Shown here: in pieces, positions 1 through 6,730 of the stretch
Layout: each line of letters begins with the position of its first letter
Numbering within the stretch: the first letter of the stretch is position 1
Assembly: GCA_018065165.1 (NCBI GenBank)
Contig: JAGHTV010000530.1
Location: 1 to 6,967 of the forward strand
Source: Candidatus Sodaliphilus fimicaballi
GTDB lineage: Bacteria > Bacteroidota > Bacteroidia > Bacteroidales > Muribaculaceae
DNA length: 6,967 nt
Direction of reading: 5' to 3'
Made by a program: the position numbers and the translations under genes
The notes under the pieces: generated by a model
Told to the model about the DNA's origin: nothing
The model's database searches: none
Seen by the model: the letters and a program-made list of their open reading frames with translations, nothing else

Positions 1-2802
1 TTTTGCAGTTGAGTGCGAACCGTCGGAGTACTCAGTCACAACAATGTTGATACCGGGTTGAGCCTCGCTAAACACACATCCAGCCACATTGTAATAGCTT
101 ACGCGTTTCACGGCCATTGTGGCATTCACATTCTCAACAGCAGTAATGATGTGGTCGCCCTTCTCTACATCAAAGTCCAGAGGATATAGCACGAAGTCAT
201 TGACAGGTACGGCTGTGTCCTTCATTGCTACCTTGGCAGGAGCATTGCTAGCTTTAGTGCGTTTTGTTACAACTGCCTTAAACTTATAAGTCACAGGCTT
301 GTCGTTTACATACACATCTTTATTGCTGTTCAACTTGTCAACAATAGTTTTCACATCACTGTCGCTGTGCTTAACATTGTATCTCCAGTCAACAGTAAAC
401 TCACCCAGAAGTCCAGTAATTTCCTTATTAACCTCGTAACGGACAAACTTCTCGCCATCCCACTGGGCACCAATCACTGTACATACCTCTTCAGGCTTGG
501 GATTGATCAGATAGTAACTGTGGTTCTCCTTGCCATCAAAATAACTAATGTTCTTAGTGTAGTTGGCATCATTGAAGTTTGGCATACAGTACAGGTTGCC
601 CTTGCACTCCTCGGCCGTGGGTGTACCATCAGCTTCAAGACTACTTACGGTAATCTCATGAAAACCATTTGCCTTGCCACTATACACGCCAGTAAGCGAG
701 CCAGCCTTGATGTAGAATGGTTTTGTGATGTCAATGTTAGGAACTGAGGTCAGGTTTATCTTAATCCAGTTATGTTCCTCCCAGTCATCCCACAGGTAGT
801 TATCCACTTTGTCGCCAATTGCATCAACAACATTGTGCCAACCATGACCCACAAAATCTTCCTTGTCATTTCGTTCTACAAACTTCAAGTATGAGTCCTT
901 TTCATCCTTTGCCCAAATCACATACTGGACATCGTCTGATTTTGTCTCGTCCTTTGCAACCACTGCAATCAGCTTGTCGGCAATGGTTACCACATGACCA
1001 TCATAGTCATCACTATGTGCCAAGACATCTTTCAGGTCCAATGCTGCGTCAGGACCAATGATGTCAATGCTTGCATACTCCTCGTCCTGCACATCCTGAA
1101 CACTGCTTTCGCCAATAACACGAATAACGATGTCATAAACATAAATTGCATTTGAGCCTGTATACGAGTCATCGGCCTTAACCTGAAACGACAGCAAATT
1201 GCCATTTGTGCCCTTAAATGGGCTGTATCCCGATACTCTTACGGTAACAACATCACTCACACTAGCATCTAGGGTGTGATTGTTGCTACGGGCGCTGTTC
1301 AAGTCAAACTGCATCTTTCCTGCATCATCGGTTACAATTGACAGTCCCTCGGGCAGCACCATCTTGAACGATACATTGGTAACCTCGGGCTGGTTCTCCA
1401 GATTCATGTCGACTGTCGCAATCTTGCCTGGCTCGATGTTAATATAGCTTTGGTCAAATGTCAGCAGGTTCTTTGCCTTTGGGCCAACAACTGTCATCGA
1501 GGCACTTGACTCATCCTGAACTCTCAGGTTGTTGTCGGTACGCATTACGATATCGGCCAGTTCTATATTGTGGTTTCCACAATATGAGTCATCAGCTTTA
1601 ATCTGGAACGAGAGAATATTGCCTTCAAGTCCAACAAACGAAGCGGTACCATTTACCGACAATCCATACAGATACTCTGACTGCTTGTTAACTGTCAATA
1701 CATGACCAGAAAGGCGAGATTCATTCATAACGAATGGCTTGTTATCTTCTCCAGTGACAATCGACAGTCCTTCGGGCAGCATCAAATCAAACGAGAACCT
1801 GACAACATCGGCCTGGTTTGCAAGATTAACATTCACAGTTGCTGTGCCTCCTGCTTCGATATTTACCGATTCTTGGTCAAATGTTACCTTATTGACAATC
1901 TCGGGACCCGTAACCTTAAATGTAGTCCAGGTTTCACCTTTAATCTTTTTACCTGCTGTTGTTGCAAAGGTTATGTCCTTCACATCAACCGTCTGCACGC
2001 CACCAAACGATGGGTCAGCCTTCAACTGGAAAGTAAGAATCTGTCCATTTCGGCCCTTAAAAGCTGCCGTTGAGCCACTATAAGAGATTACAGTTGTCTC
2101 TCCTGTACTACGAATGTTTCCCTCTACAATATGATCTTCGACACGATCTTCATTGAGTGTAAAAATCATTTTGTCTTTATCATCGGTTACTACCGATAGA
2201 CCCTCGGGCAATAGCATATTGAAAGAGAAACCGGCAATGTCAGGTTGGTTTTCCATATTCACAGTAACGGTAGCTGTACCACCCGGAACAATCTCTACAT
2301 CGCTGAACGACAATGTTGATTGTGCACCTTTTACAGTGAACGATGTTGAATTCTCGTCCTGGACCTCTTCGCCGGCAGTCGTAATGATTATTATGTCCGT
2401 TACATTAACAATGTAAGATCCATATACGTCACCCTCGGCTACGAGTACAAACGAGAGAATTCTACCGTCATTATCCCAAATCTCATCATTTGAGGGGCTA
2501 GAAACGGTTACAGTGTAGACGCCACCATCAAGACTGCATTTTGCGGTGTGGTCTTTCTCTTCAAATCGATAGTCGTTTTTTGAGACCAATGGTCCAGAGC
2601 GTCCGGTCTTCACTGTGACTCCTTGAGGCAGCGTCATCTTGAACTGAACACCCGAAACTCCGTCTTGGTTTAACATGTCGACATATACGGTCTGTTCTGT
2701 TGCTCCAGCATCAAAACTAACATCGGTAAATGTGAGTTTATTGACGGCTAGGGCCGAGGCCGTAACCATCAACGACAATACAAATAATATAAACTTTTTC
2801 AT
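1..2802 (-). CDS. Secreted protein with four tandem cohesin-like modules, C-terminus cut by window edge
   Basis: Reading leftward from ATG at 2802-2800, 934 codons stay open to base 1, so only the stop is missing. The protein starts MKKFILFVLSLM and has a signal peptide, probably cleaved after ALA at residue 19. Residues 21-158, 159-298, 299-439 and 440-582 are four related cohesin-like modules. Each has an LPxG turn (58-61, 198-201, 342-345, 483-486), and the later three have a clear LSFQ/LTFQ-x-KAD strand. Residues 583-899 form a mixed region I cannot assign. Residues 900-934 (YYNVAG, then NIVVTEYSDG) match the short Bacteroidales C-terminal tail usually ending VVK or VIK, so the gene should stop a few codons beyond the window. 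There is no Shine-Dalgarno sequence, as is normal in Bacteroidetes. It lies 52 bases downstream of the LRR/dockerin gene on the same strand. Likely role, by inference: exported surface scaffold or adhesin. No enzyme motif is seen. Confidence 0.93.
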   Translation of the reverse strand, partial: MKKFILFVLSLMVTASALAVNKLTFTDVSFDAGATEQTVYVDMLNQDGVSGVQFKMTLPQGVTVKTGRSGPLVSKNDYRFEEKDHTAKCSLDGGVYTVTVSSPSNDEIWDNDGRILSFVLVAEGDVYGSYIVNVTDIIIITTAGEEVQDENSTSFTVKGAQSTLSFSDVEIVPGGTATVTVNMENQPDIAGFSFNMLLPEGLSVVTDDKDKMIFTLNEDRVEDHIVEGNIRSTGETTVISYSGSTAAFKGRNGQILTFQLKADPSFGGVQTVDVKDITFATTAGKKIKGETWTTFKVTGPEIVNKVTFDQESVNIEAGGTATVNVNLANQADVVRFSFDLMLPEGLSIVTGEDNKPFVMNESRLSGHVLTVNKQSEYLYGLSVNGTASFVGLEGNILSFQIKADDSYCGNHNIELADIVMRTDNNLRVQDESSASMTVVGPKAKNLLTFDQSYINIEPGKIATVDMNLENQPEVTNVSFKMVLPEGLSIVTDDAGKMQFDLNSARSNNHTLDASVSDVVTVRVSGYSPFKGTNGNLLSFQVKADDSYTGSNAIYVYDIVIRVIGESSVQDVQDEEYASIDIIGPDAALDLKDVLAHSDDYDGHVVTIADKLIAVVAKDETKSDDVQYVIWAKDEKDSYLKFVERNDKEDFVGHGWHNVVDAIGDKVDNYLWDDWEEHNWIKINLTSVPNIDITKPFYIKAGSLTGVYSGKANGFHEITVSSLEADGTPTAEECKGNLYCMPNFNDANYTKNISYFDGKENHSYYLINPKPEEVCTVIGAQWDGEKFVRYEVNKEITGLLGEFTVDWRYNVKHSDSDVKTIVDKLNSNKDVYVNDKPVTYKFKAVVTKRTKASNAPAKVAMKDTAVPVNDFVLYPLDFDVEKGDHIITAVENVNATMAVKRVSYYNVAGCVFSEAQPGINIVVTEYSDGSHSTAK
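106..1056 (-). other. Unassigned C-terminal region of the four-module protein (residues 583-899)
   Basis: This part of the coding sequence does not repeat the cohesin-like modules. It begins ALDLKDVLAHSDDYDG and continues with alternating short hydrophobic strands (VVTIADKLIAVVAKD, then QYVIWAKDEKDSYLKF). A Trp/Asp-rich stretch follows (YLWDDWEEHNWIKINL), then FYIKAGSLTGVYSG. The early part looks like a small beta-barrel such as an OB fold, which is a weak inference from strand spacing. The later part (YLINPKPEEVCTVIGAQWDG onward) has no family I recognise. Only two cysteines, in ECKGNLYC, lie close enough together to suggest a disulfide. Confidence 0.5.
1057..2742 (-). repeat. Four tandem cohesin-like module repeats (~140 aa each)
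   Basis: Modules occupy 2742-2329, 2328-1909, 1908-1486 and 1485-1057. The LPxG landmark recurs at intervals of 140, 144 and 141 residues. Modules 2-4 share TFDQ or LSFSDV near the start, then PGG/AGG-TATV, LPEGLS-(I/V)VT, and L-(S/T)-FQ-x-KAD near the end. Module 1 is the most divergent: LPQG replaces LPEG and it has an insert around the Ser-Pro-Ser-Asn stretch. This organisation is what tandem duplication of a beta-sandwich domain gives. Cohesin-like is a fold-level call from the pattern; dockerin binding is not shown. Confidence 0.8.
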
Positions 2803-2816
2803 GTAAATATTATTTA

Positions 2817-2842
2817 TAGGGGGCATCGAGCAATGCCCCCTA
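2817..2842 (-). promoter_or_regulatory. Intercistronic hairpin, 10-bp perfect stem
   Basis: TAGGGGGCAT (2817-2826) pairs perfectly with ATGCCCCCTA (2833-2842) across a 6-base loop. It fills half of the 52-base gap: 12 bases after the upstream stop codon and 14 bases before the next ATG. No T-run follows on either strand (the minus strand continues TATAAATAATA), so it is not a canonical intrinsic terminator. No TAnnTTTG promoter lies in the gap. An mRNA-processing, stability or partial attenuation element inside an operon is the best reading. Confidence 0.6.
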
Positions 2843-2854
2843 AATGTTCATAAA

Positions 2855-5800
2855 TCAGATAACAACCTTAACAGCCTTACCACCTACGCGAACGATGTAA
2901 ACACCATTCTCGACCACGGTGTAAGTGTTGCGACCTGCATTAACCTTGATTGTGCGGTTCATACCGTTAGCGCAGATGATTTGTGCGTCACCAGCGTCGG
3001 GAGTCTCAATCACGATAACATTATCAACAGTATAAACGCGAACCTCGCTGTAGATATCGCTGACACCAGTAACAACCGATACTGTCGATACTACATCGCT
3101 AACTTCACGAGAGTGACCATTAGACTCGGCAAGTGTGATATTGCTTAATACGAAATCGCCATAACCGGCAAAGCTATCATCTGCCTTGAGAGTGAGTTCG
3201 AGCAGTGCTCCCTCATTGCCATTAAAGTTGCTAGAGGCAAGGTTATATGCCAGCATTGTAACGCTACCGTCGAGCTTCTTGTTGGTCATGATTGAGTGAC
3301 CATCGGCACGGCCAGTGAGACGAGCCTTCACCAACTCAACGCCGTAAGGCAAGTTCAGGTTCATCTGGAATGCAGCAAAGCCAAATGTGTTGTCAAGCGA
3401 TACGCTTACAGTCTTCTCTTCGCCACGCTTCAGCGTGAACTCGTTAAAGAACATATTATCAACGCTTTCTCCCATGCGAGGAGCAGCAGCAATGTTAATA
3501 TCCTTGCCCAGAGCGATATTTGCCACGAGAACAACATCGGTCACATTGATTGTAGCATCCTTGTTGACATCACCAGCTTCAAATGCAAAGTCTTCTACAA
3601 AATTGCCAATAGCCTTATTAGCAGTCAACAATACATCGGCAACATCAACCACACCATCGCTGTCAACATCACCTAGTAATACATGATTCTCGGTTGTGAT
3701 TACTGTCTTGATGTCTGCAGTAGTATATGTCTTACCATTGCTCTCGGTGAGAACGATATTTCTATATCCTACAGTGTATTGTTGGCCATCTTTAACATCG
3801 GGGGTTGCAACAAGTCTAACCTTGAGGATAACGCCAGAGTGACCAGTAAATGGAGCTGTGCTTACCGAGTAAGCCATCACGCGACCATTATTGTACATGA
3901 GCGTATGGCCTTGACCACGGCTCAAGGTAATGTCATCCTTACCCTTGTAGTTCTTGGCAAGCACGAAGCCTTGAGGTATATCCAGGTCAAACTGGAAGGC
4001 AGCAATCTCAGCCTCATTGTTAAGCTCAATTTTAAGCTCAACAGTCTCTCCCATGCCACAAGTAAGTTCGGCAGGTACAGCCAGGTGGTTAGCAGCGGGA
4101 GTAACTGTAATAGTAGTTGTTGCCATTGGTCCATCATCAGATTTAGCTGTAATGATTGCAGTACCAAGGGAGTGAGCTGTTACAACACCATCATAATTTA
4201 CAGTAGCTACCTTGTTGTCCGAAGAACTCCATCTGCAATATTTATTTGTAGCTTCTATAGGATCAAAAGATACTGTCAACTGAGCAGACTCACCTTCAAC
4301 AATTGATATATCTTGCTGATCAATGCTTATTGAGCTCACAATCAAGGGATGAGTACGCACAGTTATTGAGGCACTTGCACCGCCGCCATCGGCTGCAGTT
4401 GCAGTTATAGTACATTCTCCACCCCAAGAATGAGCTGTAATCACACCATTTTCATCTACCGAAGCCTCATAAGGATTTGAAGAACTCCAAATCACATTCT
4501 TATTTGCAGCAATCTCAGGGAATACTGTAGCCTTTACCGTTGTGCTACGAGTGTCTTCCAAGTCAACGAGATATCCACCATAATATTCGTCATAATAGCA
4601 ATTAAGTTGTATTTCAGAAGCAAGCACATTGCCTTCTTCGTCAATCATGTACATATTCATAAAGTTACCCCAGTAGCTGTTTTTATAATCATCATAAGTC
4701 CCCTTGGGAATATACAATTCTGATTCAAAATAGCCAAATGGTTCAGCGCCGCCGTAATAACCCAATTCAATCTCTGGTGGTGTTGTTGCAAAGATTGTTA
4801 TTTTTTTGAGCGATTCACCAGTACAGCCATACGGCTCACAATAGTTGAATTTTCCAGGAATAACTTTGACATTTTTGCCAAGCACAAGTTCTTCAATGGG
4901 CGATCCAGATAACACTGGTAGTTCTGGGTCGTCACCCATTCTCATACTCCAACTTGCATCTGTATTCACTGTCAACTTTTTCAGATTAGGCATATTGCTA
5001 AGAGCTGTACGATATATTACTTGTACACTTTCTGGAATAGTAAGTGATGTTATTCCTGTGTTTCTAAATACACCATCATAAATATATTCTACACTTTTAG
5101 GAATATTAATCTCTGTTAGGTTTGAACAACCATCAAATGCATAAGAATCTATAATCGTAACCCCACTAGGGATTTCTATAGATGTAAGCAACTTTTGCCC
5201 ATAAGCCAATGCTACAGGTATCGTTTTAACACTTTCGCCAATTGTAAGACTTGTTAATTTAAAGTCCCTAAACCAAGCATAATCAGGCTGTGCAATGTCC
5301 ATATACGTATCATAATGTATATACCTGACACTAGGAGCGTTATATGTAAGAGAAGAAACGCCTGTACAACCAAAGAATGCATAGTCAGCAATAGAAATCA
5401 CACTTTCGGGAATAACAATAGATGTTAACCCTGTTTGATTATATGCTAAGCCCGCAGGAATATGCTTTACATTATTTCCTATATTCAAGTTGGTTAGACG
5501 GCAGTCCTTAAACCATATATATTGTGAATCAAAATCAATATAGAAATCAGTACCATAATCATTCCATACGGTTTCTATATGAGAATACTCAGCATTGACT
5601 GCATTGTAATTAACCGTTGTAATTCCTGTACAACCTGCAAATGCATAATCGCCTATCGAAGTGACTCCTTCAGGAATAGTAATGGCTGTAATAGCAGCAC
5701 AATCTTTGAATGCATTTTCAGCAATGGCTGTTACAGTATATGTCTTACCGTTCTTATCTATAGTATTTGGAATCACTACTTCTCCTTCACATCCAGCTCC

Positions 5801-6127
5801 CGAAATAAGTGTAGCAGTTAGGTTTTCATCATTATAACTATATTGGAAGATTGCCTCAGGGTCACCTTTAACACTAACCTTAGATTTGCGATTTAAACCA
5901 TTAGGTATTATTGGGGTATTATTTTCGATTCGAGAGACATTTCCTGATATTATTCCATCAGAATCAACTACTACAATTTCAGGATTAATTGATTGATGAG
6001 AAGAAAAATCAATTAATGACCTTTTAGAAATCTCATTACCTTTTACAGACTTATCATTTAAGTCATAGGCGCTTGCCGTAATGCCGTATAGCACTAAGGC
6101 GAAAAATAGTAAAAGTTTTGTTTTCAT
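2855..6127 (-). CDS. Modular surface protein: BspA-like LRR, Big_2, cohesin-like, dockerin, C-terminal sorting domain (1090 aa)
   Basis: Complete gene, ATG at 6127-6125 and TGA at 2857-2855. Residues 1-20 are a signal peptide (MKTKLLLFFALVLYGITASA). Residues ~105-455 are BspA-type LRRs (IPEGVTSIGDYAFAGC pattern), ending in the usual YIPKGTYDDYKNSYW cap. Residues ~504-590 and ~597-676 are two Big_2 Ig-like domains, each with a WSSS motif and a GVITAHS or GVVTAHS motif. Residues ~681-812 are cohesin-like, ~819-874 a dockerin, and ~894-1019 a second cohesin-like domain. Residues ~1024-1090 are a type IX-like sorting domain ending NGVYIVRVGGKAVKVVI. The expected location is outside the cell, anchored after sorting. 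BspA-like LRRs are known in adhesion to host proteins and other bacteria, while Big_2 domains act as spacers. The start is supported by the signal peptide; there is no Shine-Dalgarno. It is probably the first gene of an operon with the four-module protein. The ligand cannot be read from sequence. Confidence 0.96.
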   Translation of the reverse strand: MKTKLLLFFALVLYGITASAYDLNDKSVKGNEISKRSLIDFSSHQSINPEIVVVDSDGIISGNVSRIENNTPIIPNGLNRKSKVSVKGDPEAIFQYSYNDENLTATLISGAGCEGEVVIPNTIDKNGKTYTVTAIAENAFKDCAAITAITIPEGVTSIGDYAFAGCTGITTVNYNAVNAEYSHIETVWNDYGTDFYIDFDSQYIWFKDCRLTNLNIGNNVKHIPAGLAYNQTGLTSIVIPESVISIADYAFFGCTGVSSLTYNAPSVRYIHYDTYMDIAQPDYAWFRDFKLTSLTIGESVKTIPVALAYGQKLLTSIEIPSGVTIIDSYAFDGCSNLTEINIPKSVEYIYDGVFRNTGITSLTIPESVQVIYRTALSNMPNLKKLTVNTDASWSMRMGDDPELPVLSGSPIEELVLGKNVKVIPGKFNYCEPYGCTGESLKKITIFATTPPEIELGYYGGAEPFGYFESELYIPKGTYDDYKNSYWGNFMNMYMIDEEGNVLASEIQLNCYYDEYYGGYLVDLEDTRSTTVKATVFPEIAANKNVIWSSSNPYEASVDENGVITAHSWGGECTITATAADGGGASASITVRTHPLIVSSISIDQQDISIVEGESAQLTVSFDPIEATNKYCRWSSSDNKVATVNYDGVVTAHSLGTAIITAKSDDGPMATTTITVTPAANHLAVPAELTCGMGETVELKIELNNEAEIAAFQFDLDIPQGFVLAKNYKGKDDITLSRGQGHTLMYNNGRVMAYSVSTAPFTGHSGVILKVRLVATPDVKDGQQYTVGYRNIVLTESNGKTYTTADIKTVITTENHVLLGDVDSDGVVDVADVLLTANKAIGNFVEDFAFEAGDVNKDATINVTDVVLVANIALGKDINIAAAPRMGESVDNMFFNEFTLKRGEEKTVSVSLDNTFGFAAFQMNLNLPYGVELVKARLTGRADGHSIMTNKKLDGSVTMLAYNLASSNFNGNEGALLELTLKADDSFAGYGDFVLSNITLAESNGHSREVSDVVSTVSVVTGVSDIYSEVRVYTVDNVIVIETPDAGDAQIICANGMNRTIKVNAGRNTYTVVENGVYIVRVGGKAVKVVI
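3506..3673 (-). other. Dockerin domain, two calcium-binding loops (residues ~819-874)
   Basis: Loop 1 is DVDSDGVVDVAD (820-831) and loop 2 is DVNKDATINVTD (853-864). Each is followed by a helix (VLLTANKAIG and VVLVANIALG), giving the duplicated F-hand pattern of type I dockerins. The Asp/Asn calcium ligands at loop positions 1, 3, 5, 9 and 12 are D820, D822, D824, D828, D831 and D853, N855, D857, N861, D864, all acidic or Asn as expected. Loop 2 has Ala instead of the usual Gly at position 6. The domain lies between two cohesin-like modules of the same protein rather than at the C-terminus, where dockerins often sit. Confidence 0.9.
4100..4618 (-). other. Two tandem Big_2 (bacterial Ig-like) domains
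   Basis: Residues ~504-590 and ~597-676 each show the Big_2 signature. There is a strand with VKATVFP or LTVSFDP, then WSSSN or WSSSD, then an A(S/T)V strand, then GV(I/V)TAHS, and a final ITATAAD or ITAKSDD strand. They sit between the LRR block and the cohesin/dockerin part, so a stalk or spacer role is likely. Confidence 0.88.
4763..5815 (-). repeat. BspA-type leucine-rich repeat block (residues ~105-455)
   Basis: Repeated units follow the LxxIxIPxxVxxIxxxAFxGCxxL pattern. Clear units start near residues 125, 147, 234, 313, 336 and 359. Two neighbouring units (about 147-233 and 234-312) share the same layout. Each has a normal LRR, then a VNYNA or LTYNA strand, an aromatic-rich insert ending in a WF-(K/R)-D motif (205-208 and 285-288), then LTxLxIGxxVKxIPxxLAY. 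This looks like duplication of a ~85-residue double unit rather than of a single LRR. Confidence 0.85.
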
Positions 6128-6470
6128 AAGAGAATTATTTAGTGAATTAATATTTGCAAAATGTTAAGTTACATAAAATGCAAAAGCTTAGGAGCCTATT
6201 TAATTAACCTAGAGCACATATAATTTGCAAGTTTACAAAGTTAATACTTTTTTACAAATTATCAAACGACTAAGGAAATAAAAATATAAAAAACACAATA
6301 TCATATCCAAAAAATATATAAATCTAACTCGGTTATCTCAGTGTCGATGTGGATAAGGAAAGGTTTTTGAAAAATGTATATCATATATCTAAAAGGCGTT
6401 GATCCTAGAAAAACTTCTCACAACAAGGACATCCTATTACTGTAACAATTGCGGGTTTATTTCATGTTTT
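6128..6470. other. AT-rich intergenic region: leader, promoter, single DnaA-box-like site
   Basis: No coding sequence is supported here. The left part is the leader and promoter of the LRR/dockerin gene. The leader has a TTTGCAAA palindrome at 6153-6160 and further TGCAA copies near 6179 and 6226. At 6348-6356 there is TGTGGATAA, a perfect DnaA-box consensus (TTATCCACA) on the minus strand. It stands alone, so it may be chance or a minor DnaA regulatory site. From 6357 to 6470 I see only AT-rich sequence and no good promoter for the downstream RNA candidate. Confidence 0.6.
6236..6266 (-). promoter_or_regulatory. Bacteroidetes-type promoter for the LRR/dockerin gene
   Basis: Read on the minus strand, TTTG at 6266-6263 is followed by a 19-base spacer and TAACTTTG at 6243-6236. 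This is an exact match to the Bacteroidetes primary sigma consensus (-33 TTTG, -7 TAnnTTTG). Transcription would start near 6230, giving a 5' leader of about 100 bases before the ATG at 6127. No comparable site lies between the two coding genes, which supports one transcript for both. Confidence 0.75.
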
Positions 6471-6479
6471 TTGCCTTGA

Positions 6480-6612
6480 CGAGATAAAACCCTTAGGCAG
6501 GAAGGTGATGGAATGAGCACATGGTTTTATCAGGAAGCTTGCTTACTAGGAAAATCTTGTGCTCATGCCGTCAGAGGCGATAGCCTCCATCCTCGGCAAG
6601 GGGTTTTTCTTT
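6480..6612 (+). ncRNA. Structured RNA candidate, 6S-like
   Basis: The plus strand folds into a long rod. The inner helix pairs 6513-6528 with 6551-6566 in 15 of 16 positions, including the perfect 9-bp ATGAGCACA/TGTGCTCAT. It is topped by AGGAAG-CTTG-CTTACT (6532-6547). GATGG (6507-6511) pairs with CCATC (6587-6591). The outer stem AAAACCCTT (6486-6494) pairs with AAGGGGTTTT (6598-6607) with one bulged G. On the 3' side of the central open region is a small hairpin GAGGC-GATA-GCCTC (6574-6587). A closing stem, central bubble with a 3' hairpin and a terminal rod is the 6S RNA architecture, and Bacteroidetes have a divergent 6S family (6S-Flavo). 6S RNA binds the housekeeping RNA polymerase holoenzyme. 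The family call is inference; the fold is seen. No tmRNA, SRP or tRNA signature fits. The ends are approximate. Confidence 0.5.
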
Positions 6613-6628
6613 GTTTTTGTTATTTTTT
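6598..6628 (+). terminator. T-rich 3' end of the 6S-like RNA
   Basis: The 3' arm of the outer stem (AAGGGG) runs straight into a T-rich stretch of about 25 bases (TTTTTCTTTGTTTTTG and then TTTTTT). This gives a plausible intrinsic terminator for plus-strand transcription and argues for the plus orientation of the RNA. The stem is weak (A-T rich with a bulge), hence moderate confidence. Confidence 0.5.
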
Positions 6629-6652
6629 AAAGCGAGCCTCGCGAGCTATTTT

Positions 6653-6708
6653 TCGAGACTTCGATAGTTCGAAGTATCGATAATTCGATAATTCGATTCT
6701 TCGAGAGA
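6653..6708. repeat. Seven-unit octamer array TCGANNNN with exact 8-bp phase
   Basis: TCGA occurs at 6653, 6661, 6669, 6677, 6685, 6693 and 6701, seven times with no phase slip, while the other four bases vary. TCGA is self-complementary, so adjacent units can fold into hairpins with 4-base loops. The best are ACTTCGA/TCGAAGT (6658-6664 with 6669-6675, 7 bp) and ATCGA/TCGAT (6676-6680 with 6685-6689, 5 bp). An 8-bp palindrome CTCGCGAG lies just to the left at 6638-6645. Confidence 0.85.
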
Positions 6709-6730
6709 TAGAATCACAAAACCGGTCTTA

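Noticed and set aside
2817..2842. Rho-independent terminator between the two large genes
   Set aside because: The stem is strong but no T-run follows on either strand, and no promoter is seen in the remaining gap for the downstream gene. It is kept as an intercistronic hairpin.
3683..4306. 207-aa open frame on the plus strand inside the dockerin gene
   Set aside because: It lies antisense to a strongly supported modular protein with recognisable domains and has no recognisable domain of its own, so it is a shadow frame. The same holds for the other plus-strand frames at 367-2416, 3296-3686, 4845-5081 and 5579-5821.
6348..6356. Perfect DnaA box as a sign of a replication origin
   Set aside because: It is a single copy with no cluster of further boxes, no dnaA/dnaN neighbour and no iteron set. 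One 9-mer match in an AT-rich region can occur by chance.
6653..6708. Terminal inverted repeat or remnant of an insertion sequence
   Set aside because: No transposase fragment, target-site duplication or matching distal end is visible. The strict 8-bp phase is better described as a tandem array.
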